Translations under genes and position numbers: made by a program
NCBI GenBank assembly: GCA_009801085.1
Contig: VNWV01000001.1
Location: 4,588,001 to 4,652,000 of the forward strand
Direction of reading: 5' to 3'
DNA: 64,000 nucleotides
Source: Lasiodiplodia sp. COLG20
Taxonomy: Eukaryota > Ascomycota > Dothideomycetes > Botryosphaeriales > Botryosphaeriaceae
The notes under the pieces: generated by a model
Seen by the model: the letters and a program-made list of their open reading frames with translations, nothing else
Databases searched by the model: none
Told to the model about the DNA's origin: nothing
Shown here: positions 32,291 to 42,776 of the stretch, piece after piece
Position numbering within the stretch: the first letter of the stretch is position 1
How the letters are laid out: the number at the start of each line of letters is the position of its first letter

Positions 32291-34166
32291 TCACGCCCCC
32301 GTTCTTGCCTCTTCCTGCCTCTTCCTCAACCTCTCTTTTCTCTGTCCCCTCCACCTCATACCGTATGTCCATTCTGCCCATGCCATTGGGGTCGACGCGA
32401 AAACCACGCACCCCAAAATCAAGAACAGGATGGCAGGGCTCACTTCCTTCAGCGCCACTTCCGTCAAACTCACTCCAATAGCGCCGAGCAAACACCTCGC
32501 CAGATTATTGACCGCCGTCGCCGCTGCGCTCTTTCCCGGATAGAGATCGACCGTCAGGGTGTTGTTCAAGTTCAAGACAGACGTGCTGGCGTAGCCGGTC
32601 GCGAACTGGGCCATCAGCGGCACCACCAGCGAGCCGCCCGAACTGACACTGAAGCCGTACATGATGACGGCGAAGGCGAAGATGACGGTCATTGTAGGCA
32701 GTTGTGCGAGTCGCGCGCGCTCGAGCGGGAAGTCGGCGGGCATGTCGGATTTGGGGAGCTTGTAGTCGCGGGGGAGGTCGTGCGCGTACTTGTACGAGTC
32801 CTCGGCGAAGCGGAACTCCTTGTCCATCTGGCGGCCGGCGATGGTGGAGCCGATGGCGCAGCCGATGCCGTTGGGGAGGAAGCATGCGCCGATTCTATCG
32901 ATTCGTTAGGTTAGTACGGCCCGTCGAGAATGCACAACGAGGGGAGTGGGGGGAGTTGAGAACTGACTGAATGGTCGAGAGGTGATATTCGTGGAGCAAG
33001 ATGAACGTCGTGCTTGCGCTGACCATGGACCAGACGGTGTAGATGACGGCGCCGAAGAAGAGGGTGCATGCAACGTCTTTTTCGAGGAGAAAGAGCATCG
33101 GCTCGAGAAACATGTGCACTCTCATCCTCTCAGGCAACCGCTTGTCGGCTGTCGAATCCGTCGACATGACAGCGCCCTCCTTTCGCCACGGCGCACATTT
33201 ACGATACAGAGGCTCGTACAGCGGTCCGTTCAGTGGTACACTCCCATTGCCTGCAATCGCTCTAAGCGTCTCAGGAAGTAGTATGACAATAAGGATGACG
33301 ACAAAGCCGCCCAGGATTACGAGCGCCCAGAAAATGGAGGGGAAGCCGAGTGTTCCGGCCAGGACGCCACCCAGGACAGGTCCAATAGCCATGGAGAACT
33401 GTCGGACTGTATTTTTGTCAGTATCTGGAAGCAAATGAACCTAGAAGAGGACCAACTCACTTCCAGCAAAGGCTCCAATGAAGCCACCCCTTTCCTTTGC
33501 CGGGGCAATATCAGCAATTACGCCCGCACCTGAGTGTAACATCAGAGAAAGTTTTCTGTGCAATGTACTTGGCAATATTTACCGATGGAGATCGTAGAAG
33601 AGCTTCCGGCAGCTTGCAAGAAGCGGAAGAACATGATTACTCCGATGTTTCGTGCGAGCGCGAGGCCGACATTGGCTCCAACGAAAAGCTATAGGGGACT
33701 CGTTACAGGAGAGTGTCTAGGGGCATAGGCAACACGTACCACAAGCGTATAAACCAGCACTTGACGCCGACCCACGCAGTCTGCAACAGGACCCCAAAAC
33801 GACGGCGCAAGCCCTTGAGCAATCCTGAGTTCTCACATATTAGTAGAGGTCGTCATGAAAGAATCTCAAACCTACATGTAGGTTGTTATGGTCAGCGATG
33901 CAGCCTGATTGCTGGCATCGATGGTATCTGCAATGTCATCGAGAGCTGGGAAGTATATGTTGCTGGCCAAGGGCGAAAAGGTAGCTGCGAGAGAAACGAG
34001 TAGCACAAGGCTATTTCCTTGTCAGTGCAAAGTATAAAACGTGTTCATAATGAACCCACAGGAATTTCTCTCGGTAGCTGAGCACATGGTAGGTGTCCTC
34101 CTGCTCAGGTGGTTGACTGTTTGCTGTACTTGGCGGTGATGAGCCGGGTCCTTCGTTTCCTCCCAT
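32291..34166 (-). CDS. MFS transporter, DHA1 (drug:H+ antiporter) type
   Basis: Seven exons (34166-34060, 34010-33876, 33824-33740, 33688-33583, 33529-33461, 33406-32968, 32894-32291) with introns of 49-73 nt give 514 residues. Each join keeps frame and restores MFS sequence. A hydrophilic N-terminus ends at SYREKFL, followed by 12 likely membrane helices. The family motif A (GPVADCVGRRQV) is in the loop after helix 2, and a motif-C-like GPVLGGVLAG is in helix 5. A large central loop contains PLYEPLYRKC-type sequence. The closest recognised group is the quinidine-resistance/polyamine-type DHA1 exporters of fungi. The substrate is unknown; neighbouring iron genes hint at co-regulation, but the protein lacks features of siderophore transporters that I would recognise, so a role in iron is speculation. 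Confidence 0.88.
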
Positions 34167-37100
34167 TGTGTCGACTTTTTTTTGTTGTTTTTTTCTCGTG
34201 CAGGAAATAAGGGGCTAAAGAGAGGCTACCGGGTGGACTACTACCGAACACACGTCGTCGAGGAGGTTTTATATAGCTTAAAGGCTAATGGTACCGAGAC
34301 GTACGACATATAATGGGCCCAACCTTAAGACATAGTACCAACGAATCGTGCGTCTAAAAACGGGGTTCATGTTGAAGTCTCAGAGTGCCTTGGGTACTTG
34401 CATTCCCGAAAAGATGCAGCTGCCAGCGATCAAACCGAAAAAAGCCAATGAGCATCCTGATTAGCGTTAGAGCGCTAGCTTCCAGCTCCGTGGCTATGCA
34501 AAGTCAACAGCGGTTCGCGCTACCACATGTGAAACACGAATTTGATGATTGGGCACGTTTACATGGCAGCAGAGTGCCAGCCCTTTATCAGTGCTGGAGC
34601 ATCGATACGAGCTTGTGGACTGGTGCGCTTCTCGGGTGCTGCCGATCAAGTGTACTTGCAGTTGCTGCTGCATTCTTTAGTTTCAAGGCATACGGCGCTA
34701 AGATAGTGACCGGTCTTATTTTCGCATTAGGCTTTCTTGGCCGAGGCTTGGGAGCTGACGACGCGCTTCTTCCGCACCGCGTGGTGGAAAGGCTATTGGC
34801 GAGAACTAGGCGCGACAGATGTATGGCTGGCCATGGAGCCGCGGACCCATCGGGATCGTCGTGGAAAAGAGGAAACCCCATGGCATTCATTGCAATGTAA
34901 AATAGTGGGTGCGGGAGGGGAGCTTTAAGCAAAAGGGAGAAGCATGTGTCGCTTCTATAGGCTATGGATGTAGGTTTCCAACGACTGTTGTGGATCTTAA
35001 CGATGGGCTCTCTGGCTCCTTTTGGTAGAGCCATACCACCTACGATGTTCGCGATCTCGGAATGCCGGAAAGGCGCCTGATCGCTTTGCAGCCGGTCAGT
35101 GCCCGGGAATCGGCTGCCTGAAAACTAGTCAAGGTGGTTGGATCGGTTTGAGAGAGCCCAGTTCCATTGACATCACTGAGTGTACGGTTACGGTCTTTGT
35201 GGCTCAGCGGCCTCGCGTATCTTGCATACCTTGATCAGAGTGTTTGATCCTGATCCAACTCGTGCCGTGGGTCGTGATGAGAAATTTGTGAGAGAACCCC
35301 CCGCTTGTAGGTCTGGTTGATCCATCTCACCATTTTTTACTGAATTCCATCTCAATAAAGAATGAGGCATGCTGGTACGTTGGGTTTGATTGAGGAGCTG
35401 GTACCTGTCTGTCAGGGTCTTCTGGTTCACCAACACTCAATATAACTCCCTGAGGACCTTTCGAGCTCAATAGACCCTGTTGAGCTTGGTTCACTACCAC
35501 GGGTCACATGAAACAGCATAAGAGGGTCTATATAAATGACATTCACCCAGCCGAATCTACTCTTCAGCGATTCCATCCAAATATCTATTGTGTTCATTAT
35601 TGTTCCTTGATCCATTAGATCCATCACCATTACATATCATGTTCAAAAATAAATTAGCAGCTATTCCAGTACATATTTGAAGAAAAGGTGATTAGAAAGA
35701 GTGAATTCAGTCTACAAAGAAAAACGATAACTCCATAGCAATGCAAACGGAGTACCAACTTTGTGGGGTCTCCTATTGTACGCAAGCGTAAGGTTCCAGG
35801 TGAGCTGGTACTGTTTTCACAGCTGAGACCGAGCCGACCTAGCGACTTCCCTGGCAATCTAAGATCTCAATAATCATGATTCTTACATGCCGTCCAGACG
35901 CTTAGAGTGCCATGCAAGGTATATGGCACTGCAACAGCCCCTTGATGTATCAGAGCCTCCAGCTTGTACACATGCCAGACCAGCTGCATCTTGAGCACAC
36001 GCTGCAGCACCGATAACACCGCAGACTTTCCATTTTATCCAGCCCCATACCCTCGGCCACATTTTTGAGCGACTGTAGGAGCATGTGCTACCCTCTCGAA
36101 GCCCTGAACGATGGGGTTGAGGGTTGGAATTGTGCGATGAGGAGGCAGTGTCTATGAAGGGAGCGGAGGCGGTGGTTCGGAGCGTTCGCAACAGCGGACC
36201 TAGAAAGTCATATCGTAGTAGAGGGAATCGCGATCGAAGAGGAAGAGGCTGAGGTAGAGCGCTCCTGGGTTGACACTGGTTATGATGGCTGAGCAATCGT
36301 ACGGGGCCAGGTGGATCGTGGGGAGGATGAGGACAAGGCGGGGGGTGATGACAATACCAGTCTCAGTCTAGATCAAGACGCGAAGGATGAAAGGACAGTC
36401 CTACTCGTCTGTGCTGAATGAAGGGCCGGTAGAGAAAGGGGTGCTGACGTGGAGCGAGGCGCAGGATGGGCGAAGGAGGCTTAGATGTTGATGCGCAGGA
36501 CGGCGTTGTACGGCCGCCAACACCGTGCGTGATGTGTATGGCATGCCGTACACGAATAAATAGTTCACAGAAGATGATACAATGAATCGCAAAGAACTGT
36601 CGAAGGACTCGATGGCGACACGCAGCTTGAGGGAGGCAGCCAAGGTTGTGGCCTGTGCATGCACTACCAGAAGGCAGAAGTGACTAAGATGGCACGAAAG
36701 AGATCAAAAATTAATTTTCTGAGATGAATTTCTGGTACTTTCTGCTTTTCTAGAGCAAGGCGGACATGAAAGTCGTGGTTTTGCAAAGGGGTTCCCCTGA
36801 TTCTGTCGTGGCACATGTTGGATTCCAAATGTATCATTCCTCTACTCACCTATACTTGGCATTTGTGAAGTGGAAGCTGCGTATCCAGGCTGCCAGAGCA
36901 AAGACCGCATCCTGGGTGATATGGAAGGCCTAGTTTACGTGAAGTTCACAGGGACGAGGCTGATCTAGAATTTGATATACCGTGTAGATCGGAGAGGAGC
37001 GGTGCAGCTTGACGCGGCAGCCGCTCGAGCAGGCCACTAAGAGGAAAATTTGAGATTGGATTCATTAGCTGAGAGCACAGCTGTCCATGGAAGTCGGAGA

Positions 37101-37817
37101 TAAGAGCGGGTAGTGGCTTCTAGTGATGAAGACTCGGGGGCTCAACCACATTTCGAAGAGCCCAACAGTCCCATGGCTCCATTTCGGCTCGCTTGAGGTG
37201 GCGCTTGCTAAAAGTCGCTTGGAAAAGTTGCCGCAATTGGAAAGCGGCAGGGTAGGCAGTAGTTTTACGCAGCCGCATTCCCGAGAGCCGCAGTATCGTG
37301 AGGATGAGCTCCAGTGCTTCGATAGCGAGCACATGCGTCGAACGAGCGATCTGATTGGCAGCTGCATTTTGTGGGGCGCGAGGCAGACTCCGGAGGGATC
37401 TTCGTAAGCAAGTATATGTAATCCAAGGCTGAACGGAATATCAGATCAATAGGCGATCTGATAAGGACCAGGGCTAGCCCCGGATTTAAGCGCGCCGTTG
37501 ACCGGTGTTTTGCATTCTGGGGAGGTTGGCATTGGGAAGGAGGACACGAGGGCAGGTGGGGGCGTGCGCTCGGGCGCATCTGATTAGATTTTTACCCGCC
37601 AAATTGTGGGCCGACTGCCAAGGCGATCTGCTCGGGCTTATTCAATTTTGGCTTTCCAGGGGTCAGTGCACTTGTGTCTTGGCAGAATCTTCAAACAACG
37701 TCTAACGCATGCGTTTATCTCCGGTGCTACCTGAAACACTTTCTCATCACGTGCGCAAACATCCATGATATGCTACAGTACGACAGACATTCCTGCTACG
37801 TCCTCTGTTCCATCCTT
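34167..37817. other. 3.7-kb gap without a supportable gene
   Basis: Only short frames overlapping on both strands (for example 34385-34900 +, 34588-35034 -, 35883-36296 -), none with a motif or splice logic. The promoter of the MFS gene is at the left. The middle (35.2-35.9 kb) is AT-rich. Confidence 0.4.
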
Positions 37818-39749
37818 CTACTTGCTCATCGGGGCCGCTCCGTACCTGTCGAGATCAGCGGCGAACATTAGGTCAGTCATGGCTCCGTGCGCTTACCAAG
37901 AAATTGCTGCTAGTCCGACGAAGGCTGCAATGCAGCTAAAAACTAAAGCCACAATGCCTCGGGCGGTAAATCCCGCCGGAAGACGGTCCACAGGCTTGTG
38001 CTCTCCGGTCAGGTCGTAAAAGTCTTCAGTGTTCCCAGCAGCGTTACCGGACGTCAGAGTGCCGCTTGCGTTGCAAACCTCGTAGTGGTTTGCCGGCACC
38101 GTCAGCGTCTTCTGCAGTTCGAGCGGAGCTTCGATCATTGTTGCCGCAAGACCCGAGTCCATGTGCCATTCAATGTGGCAGTGAAAGAACCACACGCCTG
38201 GATTGTCTGCCTTGAAACGGATGACGAAATTTCCATTTGGCGGAACAAGGACCGTGTCCCTACGCACTGGCACAGACGCGAAAGCAGAGTGGTTGCTCGC
38301 ATCAAAGTGGCCCGCATCGTCATCGCTGCGATAGATTACTTGGAAGGCACTGGTCCAGTCAGTCATGCCTGTCTCAGTGCGACAAACTATTCTACTTACT
38401 GGCCGTGGAGATGGAACGGGTGCTTGCCAGAGTCATCATTATTCAGGACGATGTCGATGATCTGGTTCTTCTCGAAAACGAACGGGTTCGTGTATTTCCC
38501 GTATATGACAGGGTCGCTTGCTGCGGATCCTGTAGTGAGGACCGTGTAGAGAGTTGGTACGATTGGCCTGGTGTAAGTGATGTCATTGAAGAAAGCGTAG
38601 TTGGCGCCGTCGCCGAGATTGTCCATGGTAAGATCCAAAGTCACCGTGTAGTCTGCCTCGTCGAGCAGCTCCATGCCATCGTAAGGTACAAGATTAAAGT
38701 CGTCATAGGGATCGAACGAATCGACCTCTGCTGCAGCTGGCTTGTCGGCCCCCTCATTGTATACGAGCCAGCCAGTGACATTCCAGTTCAGATCGGATGG
38801 GAGGGTATCAAAGAGATCCTGTCCAAGTCAACAAACGAAACGCGGCGAAAGAGGCATACATACAGTGTCCATGCTACCAACCATGGCAAAGTTGGTGCTC
38901 GTGTCGTTCTTGGTCGTGACCAGAACGCTGTAGCGCTGAGCACTTGTGAGGTAGACCATGTCGGCCTCTGCGGGCTCGGTCCAAATCCCGTCCGTCTCGA
39001 CAATGCGCATCGTGTGGCCCTCGATCCAGAAGTATTGTCCTGCAAATGCTCCCACATTGGCCAAGTGCAGGAGGTACGTCTTGTTTGGCTCAACTGAGAG
39101 GGTGAAGTTTTGTGTGTCGTTCATTAATGCCGTCTTGGGCACCGGCTCTGCCCCAGTGGGGTTCGACACGCTGATGAAGCCCTTCAGGAGTTCCGGCATC
39201 TGCTCGTGGTACCAGTCCGACAAGCTTATAACCACCGCCTCGTCATATTGGCCCGCATACGGATCGTCGGGATCCGAAATGGTATAGACCTGACGCAGGC
39301 CGTCGGGATATTGGCCTTTGGTGTGCGAGTGGTACCAATACGTTCCGATTTGGTCAACCTGTCAGCCGTCAGAAGACTGGGGGCGGGCATTGGAGCTGCA
39401 AGCTTACCGTGAAGTTATACACCATGGTAGAACCCGGCGATATTTCACACTGAGTCATTCCCGGCGGGCCATCCATGGTGTTGGTGCCATTCTGGTACAG
39501 GCCGTGGAAATGGATGCTCGTAGACTCGTTACCAAGGCCGTTGAAGACATTGGCGATGACTCGGTCGCCGCGGGTGAAGTTGAGGACCGGCGGCGGCCAT
39601 TGGCCATTGATGCCAATCACGGGCCTGTCGAGCGCTGAATCAGGGTTGGCAGTGACCCATGTAATGTTCCAGTCGAGGGTAATGGTGGCAGCGCTCACAA
39701 CCACCGGTGCGACGAGCATCAAAACAGCATTGCGAATGAAGGCGGCCAT
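37818..39749 (-). CDS. fet3: Fet3-type multicopper ferroxidase, membrane anchored
   Basis: Exons 39749-39408, 39358-38864, 38818-38400, 38349-37897 and 37845-37818 give 578 residues. The enzyme oxidises Fe(II) to Fe(III) at the cell surface for import by Ftr1. Signal peptide 1-20. Copper ligands: HFH (80-82), WYHSH (122-126), HPFHLHGH (412-419, the last His restored by the third splice) and HCHIEWH (475-481). The GAEP motif carries the acidic residue that in yeast Fet3 takes electrons from iron, and [14 protein letters not shown] contains the second such region. A single membrane helix (about 549-569) ends in ISWYG, followed by a short tail AAPMSK. The last 28-nt exon is easy to miss: reading through the 51-nt intron stops at ISW, while splicing gives the family's WYG motif. 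Divergent from ftr1, its usual partner. Confidence 0.95.
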
Positions 39750-40169
39750 GGCTTCGCGACGCAGAGAAGATGAGAAACGAAGAGAGAGCTCTGTCTTATC
39801 AGATCACACGCGCGCCACTTATGGGTGCTGGCTCTGACTCTGTTCCGCCGACAACCCCTGCACGCCCTAGCGCCAAGCGTCTGATCACGCCGGCTTGGCT
39901 GCGGCACCTCGGAGCAGCTTCCTAAGATAGAAGGGGCTTGATGCAACCCCATGACTACGTAGCAAAGGCTATCAGGCCAGAGCTGCCGTGTTTCCAACCC
40001 ATCCAGTCAAAACGCCCATCTGTGCCGTCCGCTATCGGCCTCCCGTCGGATGCGCTTCCAGCGGCCCGTTCTCGCGATCAGCGCGTGCTTATATGTTGCC
40101 ATTTCTTTGCCGTTTCTTTGAACGCCCCGAGCTTCCAGAACTGCTGCTTTCTCGCCCAACGCTGCAAAA
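39750..40169. promoter_or_regulatory. Bidirectional fet3-ftr1 promoter
   Basis: The 420 bp between the divergent start codons hold four GATA-factor cores, one of them the full SreA consensus, and a TATATG about 75 bp upstream of the ftr1 start (40090-40095). The arrangement would allow one repressor to shut both genes together. I see no CCAAT box. Confidence 0.7.
39796..39804 (-). promoter_or_regulatory. SreA-type site ATCTGATAA in the fet3-ftr1 promoter
   Basis: TTATCAGAT on the plus strand is the exact reverse complement of ATCTGATAA, the ATCWGATAA consensus reported for SreA-family repressors. It lies 47 bp upstream of the fet3 start codon. Three more HGATAR cores are in the same 420-bp interval, at 39925-39930, 39969-39974 and 40032-40037. 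Binding by the nearby SreA-like protein is inferred. Confidence 0.7.
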
Positions 40170-41413
40170 ATGACAGTCAACGTCTTTGCCGTCCCTGGTA
40201 AGATATCCCTCTTTCCTCTACTTTCTCCTACTCACGCAATTCAGTCTTCTTCATCGTCTTCCGAGAATGTCTCGAAACGGTCATAGTTGTCTCAGTCTTG
40301 CTGGCCTTCTTGAAGCAGACTCTTGGGGCCGAGGGTGATACTGCGACCTACAGGAAGCTCTTGAAACAGGTAAGCAATTATCTAACCTGCCTTGAGCGCT
40401 GGTATGTTGACCCGTGACAGGTTTGGTGGGGAGTCGGTCTCGGCCTGGCCATCTGCCTCTGCATTGGTGCGGGTATGATTGGTGCATTCTACGGCTTCGG
40501 CAAAGACCACTTCGCCAATACCGAAGATATCTGGGAGGGTGTATTTGGCATCATCGCCTCTGTGATCATCTCCATCATGGGCGCTGCACTTCTCCGCGTC
40601 AATAAACTGCAAGACAAGTGGCGTGTCAAGCTTGCCCGAGCCCTGGACGCGAAGGCCGCCACTGAGGGCTCCCAGAAACGTGGACACAGATTCCGTCTCT
40701 GGGCAGAGAAGTACTCCATGTTCATGCTGCCTTTTATCACTGTGCTGCGCGAAGGCCTCGAAGCTGTTGTCTACATTGGTGGAGTCAGCTTGGGCTTGCC
40801 TGCTTCTGCATTTCCTCTCGCTGTTGTCTGCGGACTAGCTGCTGGAATCGCCATTGGCTACATCCTCTATCGGTTCGTGCAGTCGACCCCCCGTTTTGAA
40901 CGCCGTAAATTGCTAACATCATCAAGTGGCGGAAACTCAGCCCGGCTACAACTGTTTCTGATCATCTCAACTTGTTTCCTTTACCTTGTTGCCGCCGGCT
41001 TGTTCTCCAGGGCTGTCTGGTACTTTGAGAACAACGCGTGGAACAAGATCATTGGCGGCGATGCTTCCGAGACCGGTTCTGGTCCTGGTTCTTACGACAT
41101 TAGACAGAGCGTTTGGCACGTAAACTGCTGCAACCCCGAACTCAATGGCGGCGGCGGATGGGGTATCTTCAACGCCCTCTTCGGTTGGCAGAACTCGGCC
41201 ACTTACGGCTCCGTCATCTCGTACAACCTGTACTGGATCTGCATCATCGTTGCCTTTGCCTGGATGCGTTTCCAGGAGCGCAAGCAAATTTCTGTCGAGA
41301 GGGGCGCGTCGGCTTCAGAGGAATCGAACAATACTGAGCCCATGGTGGAGGCGACGGGCAAGAAAGGCGAGGGCGTTGGTCCTGAAACTAAAGTCCAGGA
41401 GATGCACGACTAA
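40170..41413 (+). CDS. ftr1: Ftr1 high-affinity iron permease
   Basis: Exons 40170-40197, 40245-40369, 40421-40872 and 40927-41413 give 363 residues. Ftr1 is the plasma-membrane channel that takes Fe(III) directly from Fet3. The two iron-binding motifs are RECLE at 16-20 (a Cys variant of REGLE, still matching RExxE) and REGLE at 161-165. The typical conserved blocks [19 protein letters not shown] and [19 protein letters not shown] are present, with [14 protein letters not shown] and a last helix before a charged cytoplasmic tail. The first intron splits a 28-nt first exon (MTVNVFAVP). The third intron (54 nt, GTTCGT...CAAG) has no in-frame stop and is a multiple of three; removing it restores the family's YRGGN, so it is a real intron that can be mistaken for coding sequence. 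Confidence 0.95.
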
Positions 41414-42776
41414 GCTATTCTCCTCGATGGAAAAAACTACACATGATACTCTAAACTACATCAATTAGTTGGATAGCCACAAATAAGCCAATCACACTAT
41501 CTCTTAATCCGCTTCATGATGTTGTATCTGTACCATTTAAAAAAAAAAGAGAGAGATCGTGTGCCATTCTCGAGAAAATCCATAGATTGATTACGGCCCG
41601 TCCCGGCTCCCAAATTTAGCTCAAAAGGTTAACGGGGGGTCCGTGGTCCACTTGAGTCATCCAGAAGAAATTCGGGGGGCCCAGCGACCTCTTCGAGTCA
41701 AGGAATGGAGAGAAGTCGTCCGTGCCTTTCTAAGCGACCTACCCTAAAAGTTAATAGTGTACCCAAAAGCTTTGTAATCTAATCGAATCAGATGATCGCG
41801 ATTGTCACTCGGCCCTTTTTATCCTACGTAGCTCGGTCATCATACTTCATCCGGCAGGCCTTAAACTTCTCGTATCCCATCGCTTTCGAATGTGATGCGC
41901 GCCGGTCGTAGCTTAAAATGTCCCTCTAAGAAATGGATTCATAGCAGAAAAGATGTGCATGGTGGATCAATTGAGCAGGTGGGAAAGCAGAATTATAGCA
42001 TTCCAGTAGCTTAGTATGGAAGCTTATTAGTTCACCCGATGCTTGAGTAAGAGCCAAGTCGGGTGTGCCGGCATTATTATTGTCTTATCAGACCCGAGAC
42101 ATCATGGTCTCGGTCCCGAGGAAAATTTTTATCTCATCAGATCCAGATGGCGGAGCAAGTACGGGATGTGGGTCTCGTTCCTTATGTCCGGGTTGATGGC
42201 TCAACTAAAGACTCAATCATCACTTCATGATTCAGAAAATGTCATCGTAAAAAGTGCGTCGCTACAGGTCGCCAGTCATACGTCTCAGCAAACAGATTTT
42301 ATTGGCTTAGCAAAATAAGGCCTCTCATAATCGAGTCTGTATGAGTAGTGCGGCGAGTTATCTTGAAATTTCCATGCCTGTGAAAGAGTCAGATCTTCTG
42401 TGCACCCCTCTCCGCTGCCAAGTTACTGCGAATCGAATCCTTCAATACCATGCGGACGACCAACCAACACGCAGGCCACCCCGCGCAGACAAAGCGGCAC
42501 ATGATTCTAAGAGCGCCAAGTGATATGATTTTTCCCAACACTGGAATAAATGGAGAAGGTTGCATCAGATAGAGCCAGGGGAGTGAATAGTTCACGGAGG
42601 ATACCGCTTTAGTGTCTCCGGCTTGCTTCCAGGGTAGGTAGCATTTTGCCGGGATGAATCAGGGAAGTTCAAGAGCGATACCGGCTCTTCTATATACGAT
42701 ATCTGGTTCCATCGCCAGATCCTGAACAGGTGTCGGCATCAGTTCAAATCCAAGATCACCACTTCCATCCGACACA
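41414..42776. other. Gap between ftr1 and the ferric reductase gene
   Basis: Contains the ftr1 3' end, a poly-A run near 41540, and the reductase promoter. TTATCAGAC at 42085-42093 matches eight of nine positions of the SreA consensus (reverse strand), about 690 bp upstream of the reductase start. AGATAA (reverse strand) is near 42360. No gene is seen. Confidence 0.5.

Noticed and set aside
34385..35034. Overlapping frames of 171 (+) and 148 (-) codons
   Set aside because: No recognisable motif, and the two frames are mutually exclusive shadows; not enough to call a gene.
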